Shown one piece after another: positions 7,595 through 13,076 of a stretch of DNA of 13,076 nt. The notes under the pieces are model-generated. The model ran no database searches, was not told the DNA's origin, and was given only the letters and a program-made list of their open reading frames with translations. Every line of letters begins with the position of its first letter. Position 1 is the first letter of the stretch. The translations under genes and the position numbers were made by a program. Origin of the DNA: UBA5018 sp044375975 (GTDB lineage Bacteria; Cyanobacteriota; Cyanobacteriia; PCC-6307; Cyanobiaceae); contig JBILLQ010000085.1 in assembly GCA_044375975.1 (NCBI GenBank), forward strand, positions 1 through 13,076, read 5' to 3'.

Positions 7595-7942
7595 TCAAAG
7601 ACCCGGCAGTTGCTGTAGCTGTTGCTCCAACCTTTGCCTCATTCGCCCCTGCACCAGATTGCAGAGTTCCTCCACCAAGGGGTCGGCCACCGCATAGATA
7701 AGTCGCACCCCGTCGCGTTCACAGCTCACCAGGCCGGCGCGCTGCAACTGGCCCAGCTGGCGGCTGATGTGGGACTGACTGAAGCCGGTGGCCTCGATCA
7801 AGGAAGCCACATCCATGGCGCCCCCATGCTTGAGCTGACAAAGCAATTGCAGACGGGTCGGCTCGCTCAACAGCCGAAAGAACTGGCTGAGCGCCTCAAT
7901 CAACTGGGGGCTGGGCAGGGTCAAAGCAGCGGGCGCGGCCAT
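7595..7942 (-). CDS. ArsR-family winged-helix repressor, probably sulfur-responsive
   Basis: A 115-residue ArsR/SmtB-type regulator: dimerisation helix (about 11-25), SEPTRLQLLCQL (26-37), recognition helix around SQSHISRQLGQLQRAGLV (55-72), wing CERDGVRLIYAV, then a C-terminal helix. The metal-binding ELCVCD motif of classic ArsR is absent. Three cysteines remain: Cys35 in the LLCQL helix, Cys74 in the wing and Cys94 in the last helix (EELCNLV). BigR and SqrR, ArsR proteins that respond to persulfide by forming a cross-link, have one cysteine in each of the first and last of these positions, so the same mechanism is inferred, supported by the divergent persulfide dioxygenase operon. I chose ATG 7942; an in-frame TTG at 7981 would add 13 residues encoded by an 18-bp repeat. 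No Shine-Dalgarno is evident. A different inducer cannot be excluded. Confidence 0.85.
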   Translation of the reverse strand: MAAPAALTLPSPQLIEALSQFFRLLSEPTRLQLLCQLKHGGAMDVASLIEATGFSQSHISRQLGQLQRAGLVSCERDGVRLIYAVADPLVEELCNLVQGRMRQRLEQQLQQLPGL

Positions 7943-7954
7943 GGGATTACTGGC

Positions 7955-8008
7955 TGACGCCAAAGGGCTGTATGACGCCAAAGATGTGTATGACGCTAAA
8001 GGAATTAT
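7955..8008. repeat. Three 18-bp tandem repeats before the ArsR gene
   Basis: Units start at 7955, 7973 and 7991 with TGACGCCAAAG, TGACGCCAAAG and TGACGCTAAAG, followed by a more variable seven bases. They begin 13 bp upstream of the chosen ATG, where a leader or operator would be. The frame of the regulator stays open through them, so part may be translated from TTG 7981. Confidence 0.8.
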
Positions 8009-8102
8009 GCACCTAGCCGCCAGTCCCCCGAGCCAGTCCCCAGAGCCAGTCCACCGAACTAGCCCGCAGCTTCTCTTCTCGCCCCAGCGCTGAACCGCTG
8101 CA

Positions 8103-8154
8103 GACCAATTTGCCTGACCAATTTGCCTGGCCGGTTTGCCTAGCCGGTTTGCCT
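8103..8154. repeat. Four 13-bp tandem repeats
   Basis: Units at 8103, 8116, 8129 and 8142 share xxCCxxTTTGCCT: two copies of GACCAATTTGCCT, then GGCCGGTTTGCCT and AGCCGGTTTGCCT; a partial fifth (GGCAG) follows. Position 5-6 switches from AA to GG halfway along the array. Confidence 0.85.
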
Positions 8155-8350
8155 GGCAGAGGGGAAGGCCGCCAGTAGCTGTTCAGGGGGCGGCTTGCCC
8201 GCCTCGGCCCCTGGGGATCGGCCCAGGCGGCCCCTGGCGATCTAGCCCCTGAGCGAGCCGGAAGTGCTGCGCCTTGCCCTGGAGGGCCCGGAGATCTTGA
8301 TGCTGGAAGAGAAGCGCCGCCTGAACCAGCCATGGGCCCCAGCTCTGGAA

Positions 8351-8420
8351 CTAGAGCGCCGCAGCTAAAGCGCCGCAGCTAGAGCGCCTCAGCTAGAGCA
8401 CTGGAGCAAGAGCGCTGGGG
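8351..8420. repeat. Five 14-bp tandem repeats
   Basis: Units at 8351, 8365, 8379, 8393 and 8407: CTAGAGCGCCGCAG, CTAAAGCGCCGCAG, CTAGAGCGCCTCAG, CTAGAGCACTGGAG, CAAGAGCGCTGGGG. The last two units diverge. The array ends about 60 bp before the candidate operator. Confidence 0.85.
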
Positions 8421-8480
8421 CGCAGGCGCCCTCATCGCAAACCCGCCGCGAAGCGCGGCCAGGGCCCACAGGAATTTTTT

Positions 8481-8509
8481 TATGCGCATTATGCGGCTAT
8501 GCTCATAGC
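8481..8509. promoter_or_regulatory. Candidate operator/promoter with two adjacent inverted repeats
   Basis: CGCAT (8485-8489) and ATGCG (8491-8495) form a dyad around T8490; immediately next to it GCTATG (8496-8501) and CATAGC (8504-8509) form a perfect 14-bp dyad with a CT centre. The pentamer TATGC recurs at 8481, 8490 and 8498. TATGCT (8498-8503) could be a -10 box; no good -35 is seen. ArsR-family repressors bind such dyads over promoters, so this is the best candidate site for the divergent regulator, 110 bp before the dioxygenase ATG. Confidence 0.4.
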
Positions 8510-8619
8510 AACCAGGGAGCCCCTGCTGCCACGGCTCGCCTCCGCTGTTTTCGCCTCCACGGCTCCTCTCTCCTTTTTTTCGCTTACGCCCGCACCCCTG
8601 CCCCCTCGCGTCTCCCCCA

Positions 8620-9786
8620 ATGGCTGTTACTCCCCAGTCCACAGCTGTTAAATCGCCAACGGCTGTTGCTGCCGCTCCCGCCCTGTCTCTTTCTGCCGCC
8701 GCCGGCGGGGGCTCCCTGCTCTTCCGACAGCTGTTCGACGGCGACACCGGCAGCTTCACTTACCTGCTGGCCGATGTGCCCAGCCGCCAGGGGGTGATCA
8801 TCGACACGGTCTTTGAGCAGCACGACCGCGATCTCGCCCTGATCAACGAGCTGGGCATCGAGCTGGTGGCCTCGATCGACACCCACGCCCATGCCGACCA
8901 CGTGACCGGCAGCTGGCTGATGCACGAGGCCAGCGGCTGTGCCATCGGCCTGGCCGCCGCCGCCCGCGCCGAAAACGTCAGCCTGCCCCTGGCCCATGGC
9001 GATCGGCTCACCTTTGGGGGCCGCTGGCTGGAGGTGCGCGCCACCCCGGGCCACACCAACGGCTGCCTCAGCTACGTGCTCGATGACCAGTCGCTGGCCT
9101 TCAGCGGCGATGCGCTGCTGGTGCGCGGTTGCGGTCGCTGCGACTTCCAGCAGGGCAATGCCCACAGCCTCTACCGCTCAATCACCGAGCAAATCTTGAG
9201 CCTCCCCGACAGCTGTCTGCTCTATCCGGGGCACGACTACACAGGCCGCAGCGTTACCTCCGTAGCGGAGGAGAAGGCCTTCAACGCCAGGCTGGGCGGC
9301 AACGCCAGCGAGCGGGATTTCGTGGGCCACATGGAGAACATGAAACTCCCCCATCCCCACAAGATCGCCGAGGCCCTGCCCGGCAACATGCGCTCCGGCA
9401 AGCCCCACGCCACGGCAAAGGGCTCAGCACCAGCCTGGGCACCCCTGAGCCGCAGCTATGCCGGCCTGCCCGAACTCAGCCCCGCCTGGGTGGTGGCCCA
9501 TCAGAGCGAGGTCACGCTGCTCGACGTGCGCTCCGCCGAGGAATTCAACGGACCCGATGGACGAGTGGCCGGCAGCCTGCTGATCCCCCTGCCGGAGCTC
9601 GAAAGCCGCTCCGGCGAGCTGCCCGCCGATCGCCCGCTGGTGGTGGTCTGCCATTCCGGCAGCCGCTCGGCCCTGGCCACCCAGCAGCTGCTCAAGGCCG
9701 GCCGCCAGCGGGTGGCCAACCTGCGCGGCGGCCTGAGCCGCTGGGTCGCCGAGGGCTACCGGCTCGATGGTGCCAGCCAGCCCTGA
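8620..9786 (+). CDS. ETHE1-type persulfide dioxygenase-rhodanese fusion (Blh/CstB-like)
   Basis: A 388-residue two-domain protein. Residues about 33-265 are a metallo-beta-lactamase fold of the ETHE1 group: THAHADH (88-94), His145 in GHTNG, Asp164 in SGDALLVRGCGRCDF and His205 in YPGHDY. These are the metal ligands and signature segments of mononuclear-iron persulfide dioxygenases, which oxidise glutathione persulfide to sulfite. Residues about 285-385 are a rhodanese with catalytic Cys344 in VVVCHSGSRSA and substrate-loop arginine nearby, which transfers sulfane sulfur. Such fusions occur in BigR-regulated and CstB systems. The first 30 residues are an Ala/Thr/Ser-rich extension not usual in the family; ATG 8620 is the only plausible start in frame, yet no Shine-Dalgarno precedes it. 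It leads the rightward operon opposite the ArsR gene. I am confident of family, less so of the precise thiol substrate. Confidence 0.93.
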   Translation: MAVTPQSTAVKSPTAVAAAPALSLSAAAGGGSLLFRQLFDGDTGSFTYLLADVPSRQGVIIDTVFEQHDRDLALINELGIELVASIDTHAHADHVTGSWLMHEASGCAIGLAAAARAENVSLPLAHGDRLTFGGRWLEVRATPGHTNGCLSYVLDDQSLAFSGDALLVRGCGRCDFQQGNAHSLYRSITEQILSLPDSCLLYPGHDYTGRSVTSVAEEKAFNARLGGNASERDFVGHMENMKLPHPHKIAEALPGNMRSGKPHATAKGSAPAWAPLSRSYAGLPELSPAWVVAHQSEVTLLDVRSAEEFNGPDGRVAGSLLIPLPELESRSGELPADRPLVVVCHSGSRSALATQQLLKAGRQRVANLRGGLSRWVAEGYRLDGASQP

Positions 9787-9868
9787 AGCTGCCGCCCCGT
9801 AACTGCCGCGCCATGCCTGCCGCCTCTTAACTGCTGCCTCTTAACTGCTGGCTCGTAACTGCTCCCAG
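9785..9868. repeat. Six degenerate 14-bp tandem repeats between the dioxygenase and rhodanese genes
   Basis: Units start at 9785, 9799, 9813, 9827, 9841 and 9855. The clearest are TTAACTGCTGCCTC, TTAACTGCTGGCTC and GTAACTGCTCCCAG; the earlier three are CTGCCGC-containing variants. The array begins at the dioxygenase stop codon and fills most of the 116-bp gap. Confidence 0.75.
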
Positions 9869-9902
9869 ATCCCTTCTGCCGCTGCGCTCCGGACTCAGAA
9901 CC

Positions 9903-10475
9903 ATGACTGCCACCCCTCCGATGGCCGCCCAGATGGCCATCCCGATGGCCAGCCACATCAGCGCCCACGACCTGGCCGACCAACTGGCTGCCCACCAGGT
10001 CACCGTGATTGATGTACGCGAACCGATGGAATACGCCTCTGGCCACATCAGCGGCAGCCTCAACATTCCGCTCTCGCGCATCACCCAGGTGGATCTGCCC
10101 CGCGGGCCCCTGGTGCTGGTTTGCCAGAGCGGTAACCGCAGTGCCAAGGCCTTGAGCCAACTTCTCCAACAGGGCCACCCCCACCCGGTGGCCGACCTAA
10201 AGGGGGGCTTACCCGCCTGGCAGCAGGCCGGTTTTGACCTGCGCAAGCTCAAGGGGGCTCCCCTTCCCCTGATGCGCCAGGTGCAGATCGCGGCCGGCAG
10301 CCTGGTGTTGCTGGGGGTGATCCTCAGCCAGACCGTGGCCCCGGGCTGGATTTGGTTGAGTGGCTTCGTGGGAGCTGGTCTCACCTACGCGGGCATCAGC
10401 GGCTTCTGCGGCATGGCCCGCCTGCTGGCCGCCATGCCCTGGAACCAGGTGGCTATCGAATCCGCAGGGGAATGA
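9903..10475 (+). CDS. Membrane-anchored rhodanese (YgaP-like)
   Basis: A 190-residue protein. Residues about 18-115 are a single rhodanese domain: VIDVRE (35-40), the GHISGSLNIPL segment, catalytic Cys74 in VLVCQSGNRSA, and the closing GGLPAWQQAG. It continues into a C-terminal membrane part (about 122-181) with two hydrophobic helices and GFCGMARLLAAMPWN at the end, matching the DUF2892/YgaP arrangement, including a cysteine (Cys169) near the second helix as in YgaP. Inferred role: accepts sulfane sulfur at the membrane, close to the permease encoded next. The four Met codons at 1, 7, 11 and 15 leave the start uncertain by up to 14 residues; no strong Shine-Dalgarno. Its stop overlaps the permease start by 4 bp (ATGA). 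Confidence 0.92.
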   Translation: MTATPPMAAQMAIPMASHISAHDLADQLAAHQVTVIDVREPMEYASGHISGSLNIPLSRITQVDLPRGPLVLVCQSGNRSAKALSQLLQQGHPHPVADLKGGLPAWQQAGFDLRKLKGAPLPLMRQVQIAAGSLVLLGVILSQTVAPGWIWLSGFVGAGLTYAGISGFCGMARLLAAMPWNQVAIESAGE

Positions 10476-11443
10476 TCCCGGCAACCATGGCACTACTGCT
10501 GGCGGGTGGAGCCTTGATCGGCTTTCTGCTCGCCGTGCTCGGGGCCGGCGGCTCGATCCTGCTGTTGCCACTGCTGGTGAGCGGTGCGGCCTTGCCCACC
10601 AAGGCCGCCGTTCCGCTCTCGCTGCTGGTGGTCACCCTGCTGGCCCTCGGCAATTTGGGCCCCTACATCCGCCGCCGCCAGATCGCGATCAAACCCGCGC
10701 TGGTGCTGGGCTTGCCGGCCCTGGCCGGCAGCTGGATCGGCGGCTCGCTGGTGAAGGCCGGTCTCATCCCGGAGGCGATGCAACTGGGAATCTTCACGGC
10801 AGCGGCTTTGCTGGCTTCCTGGCTGCTCAATCGCCGGAGTGCTTTGCAGCATCCCCGCAACGACGGACGTCCAGCCGGCTTACCCGTGGCGCTGGCCAGC
10901 CAGGGGGTGCTGGTAGGCCTCCTCACCGGCGTCGCCGGGGTGGGGGGAGGTTTTGCGATCGTGCCAGCCCTCGTTCTTCTGGCGGGCCTGCCGATGCAGC
11001 TCGCCAGCGGCACGAGCCTGCTGCTGATCGCCACCAATTCCCTGGTGGCCCTTGCCGCTCTGGGCCACTGGCCCGCAGCCCAGCTGCCGCTCCTGTTTCC
11101 TCTGGTGGGTGGTGGCTTCCTGGGGGCGGTGGTGGGCCAGCGCCTGGCGCCTCACCTGCCAGAGGTGCGGTTGCGCCAAGGTTTCTCGGCCCTATTGATC
11201 TGCTCGGCGCTGCTCACCGGATTCGAGGCCTGGCAACGCCATGGGCAGTCGCCCGGCGTTCCCCGGACCGCCGCCAGCCGCCAACCCCTGCTCCCCCCTT
11301 GGCGGTCTGCACCAGCCGTCTCTCCCCTGCTGCTCTCCGCCGCCGCTCCACACCGGCCCTTCAAGCAGCTGGATCCACCACCTCCAGCACGCCCCGCACC
11401 ATGGCCATACCGCAGTGGAAGGGATAGATGCCGGCCGGGGTAG
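10472..11443 (+). CDS. TauE/SafE-family sulfite or sulfur-anion permease
   Basis: A 323-residue membrane protein with the two-half layout of TauE/SafE (DUF81) exporters. Half one starts ALIGFLLAVLGAGGSILLLPLL (14-35); half two starts GVLVGLLTGVAGVGGGFAIVPAL (145-167), the duplicated G-x-G-G-G family signature, followed by SGTSLLLIATNS. The operon context points to export of sulfite made by the persulfide dioxygenase; BigR-type operons carry the same permease. ATG 10472 is chosen because of the ATGA overlap with the rhodanese stop; ATG 10487 is the alternative. The recognisable fold ends near residue 255 (GFEAWQRHG). The remaining 65 or so residues are Pro/Ala/Arg-rich, look like read-through, and lie partly antisense to the cupredoxin gene: the two coding regions overlap tail to tail over 11361-11443. 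Confidence 0.9.
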   Translation: MIPATMALLLAGGALIGFLLAVLGAGGSILLLPLLVSGAALPTKAAVPLSLLVVTLLALGNLGPYIRRRQIAIKPALVLGLPALAGSWIGGSLVKAGLIPEAMQLGIFTAAALLASWLLNRRSALQHPRNDGRPAGLPVALASQGVLVGLLTGVAGVGGGFAIVPALVLLAGLPMQLASGTSLLLIATNSLVALAALGHWPAAQLPLLFPLVGGGFLGAVVGQRLAPHLPEVRLRQGFSALLICSALLTGFEAWQRHGQSPGVPRTAASRQPLLPPWRSAPAVSPLLLSAAAPHRPFKQLDPPPPARPAPWPYRSGRDRCRPG

Positions 11444-11888
11444 GCGGCAACTCCAGGCTGGTGGTGGCACCAAGGGGCAGATCGAGGGTTTTGTGGAAAT
11501 CGGGGAAGATCACCTGGGCCAGGCAGCCGCTGGGATCGAGGCGATGGAAGGCAAGCCGCAACGGCCGCCCGGCCAGCGCCTGGATTTTGGACGGCAGATA
11601 ACCCCCATCCACCGTGATGGTGATCTCCTGAACGCCCGCCTCGCCGGCCCGGGCCGCCACAGCAACGCCATGGCGACCAAGAAACCACCACAATTCCGCC
11701 GCGATCAGCGCCAGGCCGGCGGCCACCACCACCAACTGCAGCGCCAGCGGCTGGTGAATCTGGCGCCAGAGCGGTGCAGCAGCTGAATGCAATGCAACAG
11801 GCAAATGCAACGCAACAGCTGAATGCAACGCAACAGCTGAATGCAACGCAACAGCTGAATGCAACGCAACAGCCATGGGGGCGCTCAT
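11361..11888 (-). CDS. Membrane-anchored cupredoxin-domain protein
   Basis: A 175-residue protein in three parts: five hexapeptide repeats of the VALHSA type (7-36), one transmembrane helix (about 47-70) and a C-terminal cupredoxin-like beta domain (about 86-172). The domain ends with YPFHCGMAMVRG (155-166), a His-Cys-Gly-Met cluster typical of copper-binding cupredoxins of the CopA-associated/EfeO-like type; Cys122 and His115 could contribute further ligands. With one helix the domain would face the periplasm or lumen and the repeats the cytoplasm. Its ATG overlaps the stop of the copper ATPase gene (ATGA), so it was built as a coupled partner in copper handling. With the ATPase broken it may no longer be expressed normally. 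ATG at codon 5 is an alternative start. The 3' end overlaps the TauE gene on the other strand. Confidence 0.85.
   Translation of the reverse strand: MSAPMAVALHSAVALHSAVALHSAVALHLPVALHSAAAPLWRQIHQPLALQLVVVAAGLALIAAELWWFLGRHGVAVAARAGEAGVQEITITVDGGYLPSKIQALAGRPLRLAFHRLDPSGCLAQVIFPDFHKTLDLPLGATTSLELPPTPAGIYPFHCGMAMVRGVLEVVDPAA
11781..11870 (-). repeat. Five 18-bp repeats encoding VALHSA hexapeptides
   Basis: Three identical VALHSA units, then VALHLP and VALHSA (residues 7-36 of the cupredoxin protein); degenerate sequence (AAAPLW) follows. The DNA unit on the plus strand is AACAGCTGAATGCAACGC. One histidine recurs every six residues. Confidence 0.9.
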
Positions 11889-12943
11889 CGGCTGACTGCC
11901 AAGGGCAGGGGTGAGGGCCGGAAGCGGCGCAGCCGCAGGGCATTGCTCACCACCGACAAGGAGCTCAAGGCCATGGCGCCGCCGGCGATCATCGGGCTGA
12001 GCAGCCAGCCGGTGAGGGGAAACAGCAGACCGGCGGCGATCGGAATGCCGGCCACGTTGTAGGCAAAAGCGAAAAACAGGTTTTGACGGATATTTGCCAT
12101 CGCTTGGCGGCTGAGCTCAATCGCCGCCGGCAGGCCGGCCAGGTTGCCGGAGATCAGGGTGATGTCGCTGGCGGCGATCGCCACGTCGGTGCCGGTACCC
12201 ATGGCGATGCCCACATCGGCCTGGGCCAGGGCGGGCGCGTCGTTGATGCCGTCACCCACCATCGCCACCGGCCCCTCCCCCTGCGCCTGGAGCAGCCGAA
12301 TCACGGCGGCCTTGTCGGCGGGACGCACTTCGGCGATCACCCGCTCAATCCCCGCCTGGCCAGCCACCAGCTCGGCGGTACGGCGGGCGTCGCCACTGAG
12401 CATCACCAGCTGCAGACCCTGGCGCCGCAGGGCCGCCACGGCAGCCGCTGAACTGGGCTTGAGGGGATCGGAGATGCCAAAGCAGGCCTCGATCCGCCCA
12501 TCCACCACCACGGCCGCCACGCTGCAGGCGACTGCCTCGAGCTCTTCCACCAGGGGCTGGAGGGCGGCGGTGTCGATGCCCAGCTGCCGCAGCCAGCGGG
12601 GGGTTCCGATCAGCAACTCACGGCCGGCGATCGCGCCCCGCACGCCGCAGCCGGCCACCGCCTCGAAACCCTCCACCGCCGGCAGTTCTCTCTGCTGCGA
12701 CCGGGGCCTGGCATAGGCCACGATCGCTTCCGCCAGGGGGTGCTCCGAACGGGATTCCAGAGCTGCCACCAGAGCCAGCAGGGTGGCTGTAGGCAGCGAG
12801 CTGTTGGTATGCACCAGATTATTTGGCGCCTGCAAACTATGTTGCGGCTGCAAACTTTGGAGCGGTTGCAAACTATTGCCGGGCTGCAAGCTATCTGCCG
12901 GCTGAAAACTATTGCGAGGCTGCAAACTATTTGCCGGCTGCAA
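11885..12943 (-). pseudogene. Cu(I) P1B-type ATPase, C-terminal half only
   Basis: The 352-codon frame carries the nucleotide-binding domain (SEHPLA 66-71, GCGVRG 98-103), the rest of the P domain (MLSGD 181-185, VGDGINDAP 229-237) and the last two membrane helices with YN (295-296) and MALSS (324-328), the Cu(I)-site residues of CopA/PacS-type exporters. Missing are the N-terminal metal-binding domain, the first six helices with the CPC site, and the DKTGT phosphorylation motif, which should lie about 30 residues before LLALVAALE. I found no DKTGT in any minus-strand frame there. Instead the frame opens with LQPxxS hexapeptide repeats from a TTG and is closed upstream by the TGA of a transposase. 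It cannot form a working pump; the front half may lie beyond the insertion. The cupredoxin gene is coupled to its stop. Confidence 0.85.
12818..12943 (-). repeat. Seven 18-bp repeats encoding LQPxxS hexapeptides
   Basis: Residues 1-42 of the ATPase remnant read MQPANS, LQPRNS, FQPADS, LQPGNS, LQPLQS, LQPQHS, LQAPNN. The plus-strand unit resembles GGCTGCAAACTATTTGCC. The array sits exactly between the insertion-sequence end and the first recognisable ATPase sequence (about 12796). Confidence 0.85.
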
Positions 12944-12947
12944 ATCA

Positions 12948-13076
12948 GGGCCTGATCAGCAACAAAACTCCGCAGACCGGAGCAGGCGCTCTGGCCGCGG
13001 TCTGCTGCCGATGCAGGCAATGAGCAGACGCTGCAGCAAACCCTTCAGATTAAAACGGCGATTGAAGCGATAAGCG
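12948..13076 (-). mobile_element. Right end of an IS1595-family-like insertion sequence (runs off the window)
   Basis: The 3' end of a transposase gene lies here, and GGGCCTGATCAGCAAC, reading inward from 12948, is a plausible terminal inverted repeat: IS1595-group ends often begin with a run of G followed by CTG. The element boundary, target duplication and left end cannot be verified because the rest is outside the window. Confidence 0.55.
12956..13076 (-). CDS. IS1595-like transposase, C-terminal 39 residues
   Basis: The frame enters from the right edge (first full codon at 13073-13075) and stops at TGA 12956-12958. It begins AYRFNRRFNLKGLLQRLL and ends RPERLLRSAEFCC. The YRFNRRF block followed about 20 residues later by an RLL-x-x-AE tail is the C-terminal signature I associate with IS1595-family (ISXO2-like DDE) transposases, where the sequence is EF-x-YRFNRR near the end. 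Only the tail is visible, so whether the gene is intact is unknown. Its stop codon falls inside the presumed terminal repeat and is in the same frame as the ATPase remnant. Confidence 0.72.
   Translation of the reverse strand, partial: AYRFNRRFNLKGLLQRLLIACIGSRPRPERLLRSAEFCC

Larger units (their letters stand above)
7943..8619. other. Divergent intergenic region of the sulfur locus
   Basis: About 680 bp separate the regulator from the dioxygenase. It is not a clean promoter region: it holds three different short tandem arrays (18 bp near 7955, 13 bp near 8103, 14 bp near 8351), a 39-codon open stretch (8249-8368) that runs into the third array, and an AT-richer core with two inverted repeats (8485-8509). 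A T-rich run (8474-8481) precedes these. No complete gene or RNA gene is recognised. Confidence 0.6.

Noticed and set aside
8013..8333. 106-codon minus-strand frame upstream of the regulator
   Set aside because: Low-complexity Gly/Ser/Pro/Arg composition and overlaps the 13-bp array; no family seen.
8103..8420. CRISPR array
   Set aside because: Units are 13-14 bp in direct tandem with no spacers and no cas genes.
10360..11427. 355-codon plus-strand frame overlapping the TauE gene
   Set aside because: Gly/Ala/Arg-rich shifted reading of the permease with no membrane pattern.
12610..13020. 136-codon minus-strand frame over the ATPase front and transposase end
   Set aside because: Cys/Arg/Ser-rich alternate reading of the hexapeptide array; it contains no DKTGT or transposase motif.

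Overview
The window most likely comes from a high-GC unicellular cyanobacterium of the Synechococcus/Cyanobium type. Three things support this: the octamer GCGATCGC (the cyanobacterial HIP1 palindrome) occurs at least five times (3835, 4695, 5733, 12174, 12627); one protein belongs to a family I know only from cyanobacteria (DUF3122-like); and a membrane pentapeptide-repeat protein is present. The genus is an inference.

Layout. (1) 114-2330 (+): an RTX calcium-binding protein with four near-identical internal repeats, followed by terminator-like hairpins; it looks less GC-rich than the rest. (2) 2636-3037 (+): an OsmC-type thiol peroxidase, preceded by a short coding remnant whose stop overlaps its start. 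(3) 3063-5755 (-): a CaCA/CAX cation antiporter translationally coupled (ATGA overlap) to a membrane pentapeptide-repeat protein. (4) 6028-7390 (-): an atypical NAD(P)-binding SDR protein and a secreted DUF3122-like protein. (5) 7595-11443: a sulfide/persulfide detoxification locus. A leftward ArsR-family repressor lies opposite a rightward series: ETHE1-type persulfide dioxygenase fused to a rhodanese, a membrane-anchored YgaP-like rhodanese, and a TauE/SafE permease. The 640-bp divergent region holds tandem repeats and two adjacent inverted repeats that could be the repressor's operator. (6) 11361-13076 (-): a membrane-anchored cupredoxin coupled to the C-terminal half of a Cu(I) P1B-type ATPase. 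The ATPase has lost its membrane front half and its DKTGT phosphorylation site; directly upstream lies the 3' end of an IS1595-like insertion sequence.

The gene content of (5) parallels the proteobacterial BigR/Blh/TauE-type operons: persulfides are oxidised to sulfite or moved as sulfane sulfur by the rhodaneses, sulfite or another sulfur anion is exported by TauE, and the ArsR protein probably senses persulfide through cysteines. The copper genes next door converge on this operon and overlap its last gene by 83 bp.

A second theme is short tandem repeats. I count arrays of 13, 14, 14 and 18 bp in non-coding DNA, and 15- and 18-bp arrays inside genes (a CAX loop, the cupredoxin N-terminus, the ATPase remnant front). 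The in-gene units are multiples of three; three of the four intergenic arrays are not, which suggests ongoing minisatellite-type expansion filtered by reading frame.
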